The position numbers and the translations under genes are program-made. From an uncultured Alphaproteobacteria bacterium (lineage in GTDB: Bacteria; Pseudomonadota; Alphaproteobacteria; RF32; CAG-239), in NCBI GenBank assembly GCA_944391495.1, contig CALXTU010000003.1, positions 62,001-126,000 of the forward strand: 64,000 nucleotides of DNA. The letters are read 5' to 3'. This document shows, one piece after another, positions 43,292-52,225 of this stretch (its first letter is position 1; each line of letters starts with the position of its first letter). The notes under the pieces were generated by a model. That model searched no databases and was not told where the DNA came from. It was given only the letters and a program-made list of their open reading frames with translations.

Positions 43292-43678
43292 ATGTTTTAT
43301 ATTTGTGATATGCTGCCGTATGGTATATTGCTGTTGGCAGCCGTTATTTCTCTTTTCTTAAAGGGAGATATCGTTAACAAGATTTTGACCATCCTGGTCC
43401 TTGCTGCGGGCGTTTTCTGCGCTTGTGCAGATTCAGGATGGTGGCGGTTCGGATTTATTCTCGCAACGGGGCTTATTTGTCGTTGCGGGCAGCGCCATTA
43501 TTCCACGGGTGCTGTGGAACCGCAATTTATCATGGGTGCTGCTATTGTGGTGCTCATGGCCGTCAAGTGGATTACAGCTGATGTATTCAACTGGAATCCG
43601 TTTTGGTGGCTGCTGATTCCGGCGGTTGCATTTGGGGTGATGATCCCGGTGAATGCTGCCGGATGTAAAGAAGATTGA
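43292..43678 (+). CDS. Small multi-pass membrane protein, unknown
   Basis: ATG 43292 has AAGGAT about 7 nt upstream. The 128-residue product has about four hydrophobic segments: DMLPYGILLLAAVISLFL, ILTILVLAAGVFCACA, FIMGAAIVVLMAVKWI and FWWLLIPAVAFGVMIPV. It contains several Cys. No family is recognised. Its own promoter overlaps the end of slt. Confidence 0.78.
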   Translation: MFYICDMLPYGILLLAAVISLFLKGDIVNKILTILVLAAGVFCACADSGWWRFGFILATGLICRCGQRHYSTGAVEPQFIMGAAIVVLMAVKWITADVFNWNPFWWLLIPAVAFGVMIPVNAAGCKED

Positions 43679-43795
43679 GAAGTTCGCTTTTTCGGAAAAC
43701 GTTAGTTTTTGGGAAAAGCGGACTTCTTGTTTTTTGACCGGCCGGCATTATATCAAAAGACAAAGATATCCGGAGTGCAGATTTGAGGAGCCGCG

Positions 43796-44113
43796 ATGAT
43801 GGAATTATATTTGTTTTTTGCCTTTTTGCTGTTTTATCTGATTACCGCCTTTTTGCTGAAGAAAAAGACCAAGCAAAAGATCTGGCTGGTTGCTTTTGTT
43901 ATTGCCTTTGCGGCGACATCGGCGGCTATCGGGTTTATTCGTGCCGGCCGGCAGGACGTGATGATGAATGCCGACCAGATGAATTGGTATTATATCCTTT
44001 ATTTATTCGGCATGATTTCGGTCGTACTCGGCGTGTTTAATTTATGGATTTATCGCAAAGCCTTGTGGCAGATGCTGTTTTCCGCCGATGACGACGAAGA
44101 GGGGGAAGATTAA
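43796..44113 (+). CDS. Small membrane protein, unknown
   Basis: The 105-residue product has three predicted helices (LYLFFAFLLFYLITAFLL, IWLVAFVIAFAATSAAIGFI, WYYILYLFGMISVVLGVFNLWIY). Its Asp/Glu tail is DDDEEGED. GAGGAG lies upstream of the paired ATGs. No family is recognised. It follows the preceding small membrane protein gene on the same strand, 117 bp away. Confidence 0.75.
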   Translation: MMELYLFFAFLLFYLITAFLLKKKTKQKIWLVAFVIAFAATSAAIGFIRAGRQDVMMNADQMNWYYILYLFGMISVVLGVFNLWIYRKALWQMLFSADDDEEGED

Positions 44114-44115
44114 AA

Positions 44116-44152
44116 ATCCGGTGCAGTATTTTTGCGGATACTGCACCGGAAG
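44116..44152. terminator. Bidirectional hairpin terminator
   Basis: CCGGTGCAGTAT and ATACTGCACCGG form a 12-bp perfect stem between convergent genes; T-runs are weak. Confidence 0.7.
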
Positions 44153-44156
44153 TTGT

Positions 44157-44768
44157 TTAAATATCGGCAATAACGGTCATTGATATAATTTCATCGGGGT
44201 TGGCAACCTCGCCGTTGGCGCCGTCGCCTTTTTTGATCATATCAACATATTCCATGCCCGAGGTAACCTCGCCCCAGACGGTGTACTGACCATTGAGCCA
44301 CGGGCAGTCGGCAAAACAGATGAAAAACTGACTGTCGGCAGAATCGGGCAGCATGGAGCGTGCCATTGACACGGTGCCGCGTTTGTGCGGGTTGCGGTTG
44401 AATTCGGCTTTGAGCTTTTTGCCGGAACCGCCGGTGCCGTTGCCGTAGGGGCAGCCAGTCTGCGCCATAAAGCCGTCAATCACGCGATGAAATTTGAGGC
44501 CGTTGTAAAAGCCCTGACGCACCAGTTCTTTGATTCGGGCAACGTGTCCGGGTGCAGCGTCCGGGTACATCTCAATAACCACGTCGCCGTTTTTTAATTT
44601 GAGCAACAGGGAGTTTTCGGGATCTTTAACGGCGTAAGAATGTTTGATTTTTTTGGCGCGGGTTTTGCTCTGGGTTAGTTTTTTGGTATCTTCTTTCGGC
44701 AGGCCTTTGGTCTTTTTGTCGCTCAGGCTTTTGGCCGCGGCATTTTTGATTTGTTTGGTTTCTGACAT
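44157..44768 (-). CDS. Cyclophilin-type peptidyl-prolyl cis-trans isomerase
   Basis: This 203-residue protein has a C-terminal cyclophilin domain: GDVVIEMYPDAAPGHVARI, GFYNGLKFHRVIDGFMAQTG (catalytic Arg in FHRV), GTVSMARSMLPDSADSQFFICF, WLNGQYTVWGEV and YVDMIKKGD. The N-terminal ~50 residues are Lys/Thr/Ala rich with no signal peptide (TKQIKNAAAKSLSDKKTKG), so it is probably cytosolic, unlike PpiA. It may bind nucleic acid or ribosomes via that tail (inference). AAGGAG precedes the ATG. Confidence 0.92.
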   Translation of the reverse strand: MSETKQIKNAAAKSLSDKKTKGLPKEDTKKLTQSKTRAKKIKHSYAVKDPENSLLLKLKNGDVVIEMYPDAAPGHVARIKELVRQGFYNGLKFHRVIDGFMAQTGCPYGNGTGGSGKKLKAEFNRNPHKRGTVSMARSMLPDSADSQFFICFADCPWLNGQYTVWGEVTSGMEYVDMIKKGDGANGEVANPDEIISMTVIADI

Positions 44769-44834
44769 TGTAAAATCTCCTTATGGTATTTTTCTTTATA
44801 TTATATAGGTACTGGGGGAGTAAAATGCAAAATG

Positions 44835-45782
44835 TCAGCTCAAAATAAAATCAACACGCTGCTCGGGCGTCAGACCGGACGGATATTTTTTATCAACCCG
44901 TTTGACGGCTTTTTTTAACCCCAAACCGTTGGCAATCTGGATGGCCAGACCGGGGCGGGCGTTCAATTCCAGCATCATCGGGCCTTTTTGAGCATCTAAG
45001 ACGATGTCGGCGCCGAAGTAGCCGAGGCCGGTCATCTCATAGGCCTTGGCAGCGATTAAAAGATGTTCGCGCCACAAGGGGACTTCAATCTTGCGCAAAT
45101 CGGCATCGGTATCCGGGTGACGGGTCAGGGGCAGGTTGTGCTGGACGGCACGTTTAGTCTTGCCGGTTTTGATATCCAGCCCGACGCCGACGGCTCCCTG
45201 ATGCAGATTGGCCCGGCCGGCGGATTCAGCCGTGGAAAGGCGGGTCATAGCCATAATGGGATAGCCTTTATAGACAATGATGCGGACATCGGGAACGCCC
45301 TGATAACTGTAGTTTTTAAAAATATCGGAAAAGTGAACAACCTCTTCAACCAGGGCTTCGTCGTAACGGCCGCCCAAAGAATAAAGGCCGCTTAAAATAT
45401 TGGATATGTGCTGATAAAGCTCATTATAGGTCAGTACTTTGCCGGATGACATCATAAAACAGTTGTCGGTATAGTCTTTTACGACAAGTACCCCTTTGCC
45501 GCCGGAGCCGTGCGCCGGTTTGACGACAAATTCATGATGGTTTTTGACCATCTGCAAAATGTTTTTGACCTGATACTGGTGTTCGATAACCCCGATTAAG
45601 TCCGGCGTTTTGACCCCGTATTGCAAAGCCAGGGCTTTGGTCTGCACCTTATCATCAACCAACGGGTACAACCGGCGGGCGTTGTATTTGCTGATGATGT
45701 GAAAGTTGCGCGCGTTCATGCCCAGAACCCCTTTGGCACGCAGAAGTTTGGGCGAGGTGAAGTTTTTGAACCAGCCGAACAT
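44835..45782 (-). CDS. ATP-grasp alpha-L-glutamate ligase-like protein (RimK-related)
   Basis: The 315-residue protein matches the RimK-related ATP-grasp family that clusters with transglutaminase-like membrane proteins. Features are the start FGWFKNFTSPKLLRAKGVLGMN, EFVVKPAHGSGGKGVLVV (ATP-binding loop near 90), VPDVRIIVYKGYPIMAMTRLST, and the metal/ATP-binding LELNARPGLAIQIAN near the end. It should form amide or peptide bonds using ATP; the substrate is unknown. It starts 1 bp after the 7TM transglutaminase gene, in a three-gene operon described for amidoligase/retropepsin systems. Confidence 0.9.
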   Translation of the reverse strand: MFGWFKNFTSPKLLRAKGVLGMNARNFHIISKYNARRLYPLVDDKVQTKALALQYGVKTPDLIGVIEHQYQVKNILQMVKNHHEFVVKPAHGSGGKGVLVVKDYTDNCFMMSSGKVLTYNELYQHISNILSGLYSLGGRYDEALVEEVVHFSDIFKNYSYQGVPDVRIIVYKGYPIMAMTRLSTAESAGRANLHQGAVGVGLDIKTGKTKRAVQHNLPLTRHPDTDADLRKIEVPLWREHLLIAAKAYEMTGLGYFGADIVLDAQKGPMMLELNARPGLAIQIANGLGLKKAVKRVDKKYPSGLTPEQRVDFILS

Positions 45783-45783
45783 C

Positions 45784-47313
45784 TTATTTCACCTTTTTGA
45801 CCAGCGGGGCAAAACGTTTCAGCTCGGTCAGGCGATAGCCGGTGTAGGTGCCGAGCAGCATGACAATGAACAAAATGACCAGATTAAATTCATTGAAGAC
45901 GAACATGAAATGGCGGACATAATCATTGGCAATAACAAAATAAACGATAATGCCGACCAAAAGGCTGTTGAACAACTCTTTGCCGGCGTTGACCGGACCG
46001 TCTTCTTCCCAGGTTATGGAGGCGCGTTCAATAATCCAGGCCGTAATGATAATCGGGAAAAAGACCGAGGCCTGAGCAATTTTGATATCAAAATTATAGC
46101 CGATAAAGGTCAGCGCATGGATAATCAGAATGACAAAAATTACCACGGCCGAAATACGAGGTACCAAAAGCAGATTGAGTTTGGACATAATGAAACGAAT
46201 GGCCAGGCCGAGCAGAACAATGGCGATAAAGCAAATCAGACCGGTTAAAAATCCTGTTTTGACAAGCGACATTGAAATCAGCATCGGTGTAAAGGTTCCC
46301 ATGGTTTGAACACCGACGATATTGCGCATCAAAACCACAAGGAGAATACCGATCGGAAAAACCGACAGCCATTTCAGCGTGTTTTGCTGAGCCAGGGGCA
46401 GGGTATAAATGGTGTGGTCAAACCAGCCCGATTTTTCGGCCAGTTTGGCGCGCTGGCTGGCCAGATTCATTGTTGAGGTGATGGATTTCTGCAAAGAGAA
46501 TTTAACCGTTGATTCAGTTCCGCCTTCAACGTCCAGCAAGGATTTGCCGCCGCGCTGGAACAACAGGAAGTTATCCGGCAGGCCGCGTTTGCCGGTTGAT
46601 GTGTCGTAAATGCGCCAGGCGCCGTCAACATAGGCCTCCAGCATAAGGTCCGGCGTAATCTTCTGGCCTTCTTCCAATTGCAGACCACGCGCCGTGCGTG
46701 AGGCAATGCCGCTGACCGCCAGCAGTTCCTGCATAATCTCAAGTTTCATTTTCGGCGTGTACTGTACCGGAAGATAAGATTTTAATGCCGGATCCAGCGG
46801 CTCGGCGTTAAACAGGTTTATTAGTTGCTCAATGGCATCGTTTCCGGGCATTTGTCGTGAAAGTTTGACAATTTGTCTGGCCTGAGCCATACGCTGGTCA
46901 TCAAGTTCGGGAAGCTGCGGTGCCGCCGGAGCTTTGTCTTTTAGTTTGTCTTTGCCCGGCATATTGTCAAACACGATGATTTTATAATAAAGGTTTTGTT
47001 CTCCCGATTTGTTTTTGGAAGTAAAAACAATGCGGTCGGCGTATTTTGAAGTGTGATAACCGTCGGCAATGACATTTTCTTCCAGAATTTTGAAACCTTT
47101 GTTTTTGGTGGGAATGCCCAGGCTGACCTTTACCGGCAGACCGTCTGCCGTAAAATTGATGTGCGCTTCAATTGCCCAGACGTTGGCGCTTTGTTTCGGC
47201 GACAGACTGAAGCCCCAATATTTGATTTTATAGTACATACTGTAGCCGGCAAAACCGAGGGACAAAACAAGAAATACAGTTAACAGCAGGCGGACGGAAA
47301 AAAAGTGTTTCAT
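45784..47313 (-). CDS. Inactive transglutaminase fused to seven transmembrane helices
   Basis: The 509-residue protein has an N-terminal anchor helix (MKHFFSVRLLLTVFLVLSLGFAGYSMYYK). A periplasmic transglutaminase-like region follows (about 40-300), including LMLEAYVDGAWRIYDTSTGKRGLPD, in which the Cys-His-Asp triad is not evident. Seven C-terminal helices come next, for example WLSVFPIGILLVVLMRNIVGVQTMGTFTPMLI. This architecture is known from ATP-grasp/retropepsin gene clusters. It may display or process a peptide made by the ATP-grasp enzyme. It starts 21 bp after the retropepsin gene. Confidence 0.9.
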   Translation of the reverse strand: MKHFFSVRLLLTVFLVLSLGFAGYSMYYKIKYWGFSLSPKQSANVWAIEAHINFTADGLPVKVSLGIPTKNKGFKILEENVIADGYHTSKYADRIVFTSKNKSGEQNLYYKIIVFDNMPGKDKLKDKAPAAPQLPELDDQRMAQARQIVKLSRQMPGNDAIEQLINLFNAEPLDPALKSYLPVQYTPKMKLEIMQELLAVSGIASRTARGLQLEEGQKITPDLMLEAYVDGAWRIYDTSTGKRGLPDNFLLFQRGGKSLLDVEGGTESTVKFSLQKSITSTMNLASQRAKLAEKSGWFDHTIYTLPLAQQNTLKWLSVFPIGILLVVLMRNIVGVQTMGTFTPMLISMSLVKTGFLTGLICFIAIVLLGLAIRFIMSKLNLLLVPRISAVVIFVILIIHALTFIGYNFDIKIAQASVFFPIIITAWIIERASITWEEDGPVNAGKELFNSLLVGIIVYFVIANDYVRHFMFVFNEFNLVILFIVMLLGTYTGYRLTELKRFAPLVKKVK

Positions 47314-47334
47314 GGCAGACGTTGTCCCGAAAAA

Positions 47335-47859
47335 TCAGTGCATGGTGTTTTCCAGTGAAGAATCGATAATAAAGCGACCGTTGAGAATATTGCGGCCGAT
47401 TAAGACCTGATAATTGAATTTATCGCGTTCGGCCAGGGTGAATTCGGCGTTGATGAGTTCATCGCCCATTTTGATGCTCATGTTGACGACATAGCGCGCT
47501 TCCTCGTGCTTGATGCGAACGATGGTGGTACGGCGTTTGACCGGTTTTTCAAAATGGTGTTTTTCACCGTTTTTGCGGTTGATTACGTCAAAAGAAACCC
47601 ATTTTTCACCATCACGCTCAAAAGGCCGGATATTGTTGGCATCAAGCGACGATGTTTCGGCGCCGGTATCCATTCGTGCCTGAAAGGGCATGGCAATCGG
47701 TGTTACATAAAGCGTTTCAACCGCACCGGCAATCTTGACGCCGTCGGGAATCTGCTGCGTTTTGGCGGCAGCGGGCGGTTCGGCAGCGGGAATTTGTTCG
47801 ATATTGTTTTGACAGGCAGAAAGTATAACCATAGCGGCAACAACTATAATTTTTTTCAT
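47335..47859 (-). CDS. Retropepsin-like aspartic protease lipoprotein (RimK-cluster 'Zn protease' PF05618 type)
   Basis: The 174-residue product has a lipoprotein signal (MKKIIVVAAMVILSAC, Cys16). A retropepsin-like domain follows: ARMDTGAETSSLDA (Asp64-Thr-Gly-Ala, the catalytic loop), VKRRTTIVRIKHEEARYVV and the C-terminal NYQVLIGRNILNGRFIIDSS (the second, non-catalytic loop). It would act as a dimer at the envelope. Family members were called ATP-dependent zinc proteases, but the fold is retropepsin-like. It is the first gene of the cluster; the other two encode the 7TM protein and the ATP-grasp ligase. Confidence 0.88.
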   Translation of the reverse strand: MKKIIVVAAMVILSACQNNIEQIPAAEPPAAAKTQQIPDGVKIAGAVETLYVTPIAMPFQARMDTGAETSSLDANNIRPFERDGEKWVSFDVINRKNGEKHHFEKPVKRRTTIVRIKHEEARYVVNMSIKMGDELINAEFTLAERDKFNYQVLIGRNILNGRFIIDSSLENTMH

Positions 47860-47991
47860 GAACCAACCTTAACTTATTTTATTTTTTTAAGATTGAGTCA
47901 ATTTAGCGCAGGCCGGACGTTTTTGTAAAGTTAAACTTTTAAAAAGGCGTCAGTTTTATACAAGATTTTTTTGCAAAAGAGAATGTTTGTT

Positions 47992-49227
47992 TCAGAAGAA
48001 CAGCGTTGCCCGCAGCGAGAAGGCAAAAGCCGTGTCGGAAGACGGGTTGAGCGCCGGGTCAAAATAGACCTGAATATCCGGTGTTAAAGTCATCCATTTG
48101 GATACGCCTAAGGTGATATAGCCCTCGATAACTTTTTCATAATTATGCTCAACCGGTTCGCCGACGGCGTCTTCGTTGATGTGGTTCAGGGCGCCGGCAA
48201 AACCTATCTGATCAAGCGGGTTGCGGTTGAAGGGATTATTCATAACCACACCCAGCAGCCAGGAATTGTCAATTTCTTCCATCTCGCCGGAAACACCGTT
48301 GACGCGCCCGAAAACCGCCCATTTTTCGTTTAGGTTTTGCGAAAAGTTAACCGACCAGCCGTTGGTGGTTTGCGGCTGGGCTTCAACCCACGGCTGATTG
48401 TAATACAGAAAAGAATATTGTCCCTGGCCGAGCCCCTTGATTACCGGGCTGTACGAAACATAACCGAAAGTCGCGTAATGCTTTTCGTCCAGATGCGAAG
48501 TGGATATCCGGGTGCCGTCGACGTTGGTGGCGTCTTGAAAACCGGCGGCAAAGCTCCATTCGGGAGTCGGCGTTATCTGAATATACGAACCCAGGCCGGC
48601 GGTCGGGTATGAGGCAGAAGCATTTTGTGAGAAGGTCCAGTTGATAAAGTTTTCCTGCTGGTTGGAGTCGTAGGTGGTGCCGTCGAAGTTGGAAATCGGG
48701 TATTGGCCGAGGCCGACGGTTAGCCAGTCGTACTTGCCGGGGAGCTGATAGCTGATATAAAGTTCCGGAAATTCGTTGCTTTGGTCGTCGTAATCGTTGA
48801 TGGAGGTGACCACGCCGATATTGTCGTCAATGGTTCCGGAGTTGGCGCCGGTGTACTGGACGATGTTGTAAGCAAAATTTAAGACGGCATTGCCGAAAGA
48901 ATTGTTAAACAAATTCCAGGTAAAGGCCGGGTATAAAATTGTCTGTAAAGCGGTGTTATGGCCGCCGGGAGCGCCGTATTGGGCGGTAAAAGAGGCTGTC
49001 AGCGAATAACCGAATCCGTATTTTTTCTGCAGCCAGTCTTTAAAGTCGGAATAGTCCTGGCCGAGACTGCTGAATTTGAGATGGCGGTAGTTTTCGGAAA
49101 TCTGCACCCGGCCTTCGGCGCTTTCCTGATGCGGCAGGGCGTTGGAATCGTCGGCCGAAGCCGGGCTGCTGATGATGCTGAGGCCAAAGGCGGCCAATAA
49201 AGCCGGATAAATGCGGTGGTCGGACAT
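47992..49227 (-). CDS. OprB-like carbohydrate-selective porin
   Basis: The 411-residue outer membrane protein has a signal peptide (AAFGLSIISSPASA). Many amphipathic strands follow, typically alternating aromatic residues and ending in Phe (LRATLFF). C-terminal strand patterns such as EGYITLGVSKWMTLTPDIQVYFDPALNP match the OprB family, whose members take up glucose and other sugars. GGATTACC upstream of the ATG is a reasonable ribosome binding site. It is downstream of no obvious sugar operon, so the substrate is unknown. Confidence 0.83.
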   Translation of the reverse strand: MSDHRIYPALLAAFGLSIISSPASADDSNALPHQESAEGRVQISENYRHLKFSSLGQDYSDFKDWLQKKYGFGYSLTASFTAQYGAPGGHNTALQTILYPAFTWNLFNNSFGNAVLNFAYNIVQYTGANSGTIDDNIGVVTSINDYDDQSNEFPELYISYQLPGKYDWLTVGLGQYPISNFDGTTYDSNQQENFINWTFSQNASASYPTAGLGSYIQITPTPEWSFAAGFQDATNVDGTRISTSHLDEKHYATFGYVSYSPVIKGLGQGQYSFLYYNQPWVEAQPQTTNGWSVNFSQNLNEKWAVFGRVNGVSGEMEEIDNSWLLGVVMNNPFNRNPLDQIGFAGALNHINEDAVGEPVEHNYEKVIEGYITLGVSKWMTLTPDIQVYFDPALNPSSDTAFAFSLRATLFF

Positions 49228-49396
49228 GAGGGTAATCCTTTTGCTGAAAATTAATCATGATTAACTGATATATGCCGCAGCAGTTCGATTTAAAGAGGAG
49301 AGATGAAAGTTGATTTTTTTTGTTTACTTTTGTCTAAATATGTGCTATTTATGGTAACCGATAAAATAAGTTTAATTTTTTATAATTTTAAATCAT

Positions 49397-49777
49397 ATGG
49401 AAAAATTTCAATTTACATCAGCACTCCTTGTGCCGATGCCTGAGAAAACAGAAGGTCAAAAGTTACATTGTGGAACGACCCTGGAGTCACTGACCGAAAA
49501 GGTCTATGTCTTCGCTTTTAACACCGACAAAAAAGAAGGAATCAAGCCGTTATTGGCTCAGCATATTGCCGAGTTAAAAGCCAAGGCCGACATGACAGAT
49601 GAAGATGATGCCTTCTTAAAATATGAGGAAGAAATCTTCAAAATGATCGGGGTGACAGGTTTTGATCATCAGGTTCCCAAGGACCTGGTAAGAACCCTGA
49701 ACCAGTTCTGGGGAACGCATCTTCTTCCGAAAGACGTCATTTATCTTTCATGGGTGTCAGGAATTAGTAGAAATTAA
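49397..49777 (+). CDS. Unknown protein
   Basis: The 126-residue product is cytosolic, with one beta-like stretch VYVFAFNTDKKEG and a helix KPLLAQHIAELKAKADM. It ends FWGTHLLPKDVIYLSWVSG. No domain is recognised. There is no Shine-Dalgarno sequence. A TATAAT (49381-49386) ends only 10 nt before the ATG, so the mRNA may be almost leaderless. TTGTCTAAA lies upstream at 49330-49338. The next gene starts 11 bp after its stop codon and is likely co-transcribed. Confidence 0.75.
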   Translation: MEKFQFTSALLVPMPEKTEGQKLHCGTTLESLTEKVYVFAFNTDKKEGIKPLLAQHIAELKAKADMTDEDDAFLKYEEEIFKMIGVTGFDHQVPKDLVRTLNQFWGTHLLPKDVIYLSWVSGISRN

Positions 49778-49788
49778 AAATTATTTTT

Positions 49789-50118
49789 ATGAAGAAAGTT
49801 GAAACAGCCGAGGCAATTGCTACGGCAATGATCAACCTTTTTCAAGAAGATTGGAAAGGGTTTGAGTTTGAGAAAAAGGCGCAATTGATTCTGGTGAAAG
49901 ATTATGTTCCGGGAAAATTGGCCTGGATGCTGATGGCAAGAAAAGACGGGCAGGAGATGCCGTTTATTCTTGAATGCTCGACGCGGTTCGCTTATCCGTG
50001 TCCGAAAGGTTTTGCATTTTGTGAGGCTGAGGTTTCGGACGATGTCTACACCGACAACAGAGGCAATGAAGGCAAAGTTTGCCTGGTAAACGGCGAAATT
50101 TGTGTCGTTTGGGAATAA
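49789..50118 (+). CDS. Unknown protein
   Basis: This 109-residue protein begins with a helix (TAEAIATAMINLFQEDWKGFEFEKKA), then strand-rich sequence with several Cys (LECSTRFAYPCPKGFAFCEAEV, KVCLVNGEICVVWE). No domain is recognised. There is no Shine-Dalgarno; the leader is AATTAAAAATTATTTTT. A hairpin terminator follows. It probably forms a two-gene unit with the preceding gene. Confidence 0.75.
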   Translation: MKKVETAEAIATAMINLFQEDWKGFEFEKKAQLILVKDYVPGKLAWMLMARKDGQEMPFILECSTRFAYPCPKGFAFCEAEVSDDVYTDNRGNEGKVCLVNGEICVVWE

Positions 50119-50126
50119 GAGAGATT

Positions 50127-50167
50127 GAAAGGCGGAAACTTTGAAAAAAGTTTTCGCCTTTCTTTTA
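50127..50167 (+). terminator. Terminator of the two-gene unit
   Basis: GAAAGGCGGAAACTTT pairs with AAAGTTTTCGCCTTTC (one wobble) and is followed by TTTTAT. Confidence 0.8.
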
Positions 50168-50356
50168 TCCGGGATGCAATAAAAAATTTTTCCGTGTTTA
50201 TAATTTGGTATGTAACTTGATATTCTATCGGGTTTTGTCTAAATGATAAAAAAATCTTGTGATTATTCATAAAGTTTCAAGTTTTAGCCGGGTAAATGTT
50301 TATAGGTGCATTTACACGAGATGTTTGATGATAAAAAGGCGAAAGGGCAGTAAAAA

Positions 50357-51532
50357 GTGGAGATCTTGTTTAAGACAAAAAAAGATCATTTAAAAAGAGC
50401 CGTATTTGGTGTGTTGGGGCAGCCTTTACATATGTTAAACCGTCAATCTGCAAAAGTTTGGCGACGCATACGCTCTTTTGTCCTGCCGGTTTTGATGACG
50501 GGCGCACCTACTGTCAGTTGGGCTCCGGTATCCCGGGCAAACCCTTTTCCTGAACAGGTATCCGCTTTGGTGCCGGAAAATACGAATACCGGAGAAAATA
50601 ACCAAACCGGCGGAAAGTATGAAGAACAGGCAAAAGGCACAATAGCCGCAGGCTCCTTTTTGAATAACCGGATGTCGGCTCTGGTCGTCGTGGATAATTT
50701 GGAAAGCTGCCTGAAACAATACGGAGATGATATTCGTCCGGATGTCAGCCAGATCGTGTTGCGGACGGAAGATCTCGCTTTGGCCAAGGGAAAAGAGTCG
50801 GAAACGGCCAAAAAATTGTGGGAGACGGCTGTTCGTACTTATACCGGGTCGGGCAGATGCACGCGTAATTTTAAACGTAGCGTGGTCAAAATGGGGTGGA
50901 TTTCTCAGATGACCAAACAAGATGTTCAGGTCTTTAACCGTATTGTACCGGCGTGGGGGCTTATTCCTTTGCTGGACAGCGGAAAAATCGGCAATCTGGT
51001 ACCGTTTAATATGGTTGAAGCCGACAGAAAAAATAAAACAATGCCGATTGAAGGTGTCGTGCGGGTAAACGAAAAAGGGCAAACGCGTTATTCGCATGTT
51101 CAGGTTATGGGGCCCGAAGGAGCTGCTTACGGAGAGAGAGGAGGCATCAGTCGGTCACCGGATTATCACCGGGCGGCCGGCGGTCGAATTCAACATTACG
51201 GAACGGCACATTTTTATCTTGATAAGAATACGTTATTGACCGTGTTGCGTGAAATGGCAAAACGACGCGATATGGTATTTATTTTGAATAACAATAAAAC
51301 CGAACTTAAAGTTTTTGATGCCGGCAACGTACCGGAGCCTTATCGGGCGGTTGTCGCCGATCATTTGTGTCAGCAAAATATTGAACAAAATCTTATTAAA
51401 AACGTATTACCCGCCGATGCGCTGGCTTATCGGAAACTGAAACACATACAATTGTTTCCGGATTCAACCGAATCGGCCCGGAAAATTAATATCAGGCAAG
51501 TGTTGGATATGAAAAAAACGAATATTCGTTAG
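50357..51532 (+). CDS. Unknown, possibly secreted protein
   Basis: The start is GTG 50357, with AAAGGGCAG about 8 nt upstream. The 391-residue protein has a long basic N-terminal extension with a hydrophobic stretch (RIRSFVLPVLMTGAPTVSWAPV), an atypical signal sequence followed by ANPFPEQ. The rest is a soluble basic domain with SRSPDYHRAAGGRIQHYGTAHFYLDKNTLL and FILNNNKTELKVFDAGNVP. No domain is recognised. A TTGTCTAAA motif lies 110 bp upstream. The gene is convergent with gcrA. Confidence 0.75.
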   Translation: MEILFKTKKDHLKRAVFGVLGQPLHMLNRQSAKVWRRIRSFVLPVLMTGAPTVSWAPVSRANPFPEQVSALVPENTNTGENNQTGGKYEEQAKGTIAAGSFLNNRMSALVVVDNLESCLKQYGDDIRPDVSQIVLRTEDLALAKGKESETAKKLWETAVRTYTGSGRCTRNFKRSVVKMGWISQMTKQDVQVFNRIVPAWGLIPLLDSGKIGNLVPFNMVEADRKNKTMPIEGVVRVNEKGQTRYSHVQVMGPEGAAYGERGGISRSPDYHRAAGGRIQHYGTAHFYLDKNTLLTVLREMAKRRDMVFILNNNKTELKVFDAGNVPEPYRAVVADHLCQQNIEQNLIKNVLPADALAYRKLKHIQLFPDSTESARKINIRQVLDMKKTNIR

Positions 51533-51536
51533 AAAA

Positions 51537-52100
51537 TTATTTCTTTCCCGGTTTGACATAAGCAATGGCAGCGTGTTCTTCGCAGTAAGTTTGCCCCAGG
51601 CGCACTTTCCGGCCGCAGAAGTGGAAATTTTCATCTTTGGGGTCGCCAATCGGCCAGCGGCAGGTATGATTATCCAGGTCGGTCAGAGACAAGAATTCTT
51701 TTTTGGGTGCATCGGCCAGCGGAATATTCAGGCTTTTGGCTAATTTGATATCTTCCTCATTGGTTTCGGCAGAAGACGGTTTTGCCTGAATTTTAGGTGC
51801 GGCCGGCTTTTTTTCCTCCGCAACGGCCGGCTCCGGCGTTTTGGCAGCCGGTTTGGCCGGAGTTTCCTTTTTTGCCGGTTTGGCCGTTTTTTCTTTGGCC
51901 GGTGTTTTGGCAGCCGGTTTGGCCGGAGCATCTTCGGATTTTTTCTTAATCGGCGATGGTCTGCCGGAAAGTCCCAGACGGTGAACTTTGCCGACAATGG
52001 AGTTTTTTGAAATATTTAAACGGCGGCCGATTTCCCCGGTAGTAACCCCCTCAGCCCAAAGCCGCTTTAACTCTTCGACCATTTCGTCTGTCCAAGCCAT
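51537..52100 (-). CDS. gcrA: GcrA, alphaproteobacterial cell-cycle regulator
   Basis: The 187-residue protein has the N-terminal helix-turn-helix MAWTDEMVEELKRLWAEG...SKNSIVGKVHRLGLSGRPSPI, which reads DNA including GANTC sites methylated by CcrM. A long Ala/Pro/Lys linker with repeats of AKPAAKTP follows. The C-terminal sigma70-binding motif is CRWPIGDPKDENFHFCG...YCEEH. It activates sigma70 promoters during the cell cycle (known from Caulobacter). The linker is longer than usual. It is convergent with the unknown 50357 gene and divergent from the 52226 gene. Confidence 0.96.
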   Translation of the reverse strand: MAWTDEMVEELKRLWAEGVTTGEIGRRLNISKNSIVGKVHRLGLSGRPSPIKKKSEDAPAKPAAKTPAKEKTAKPAKKETPAKPAAKTPEPAVAEEKKPAAPKIQAKPSSAETNEEDIKLAKSLNIPLADAPKKEFLSLTDLDNHTCRWPIGDPKDENFHFCGRKVRLGQTYCEEHAAIAYVKPGKK

Positions 52101-52225
52101 AGCATATCTCCTAAAATTTATCCTTAATATGTTCGCATATTATGGTAATATTTGCTCAGAGTCCAGCCTCTTTTTTAAATCTTTATCTTTTTTTAGAAGT
52201 TTGTCGTGTATAATTATGTCCGGAA

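Noticed and set aside
49397..50118. Classical toxin-antitoxin pair
   Set aside because: Adjacent and small, but neither protein shows a known toxin or DNA-binding fold.
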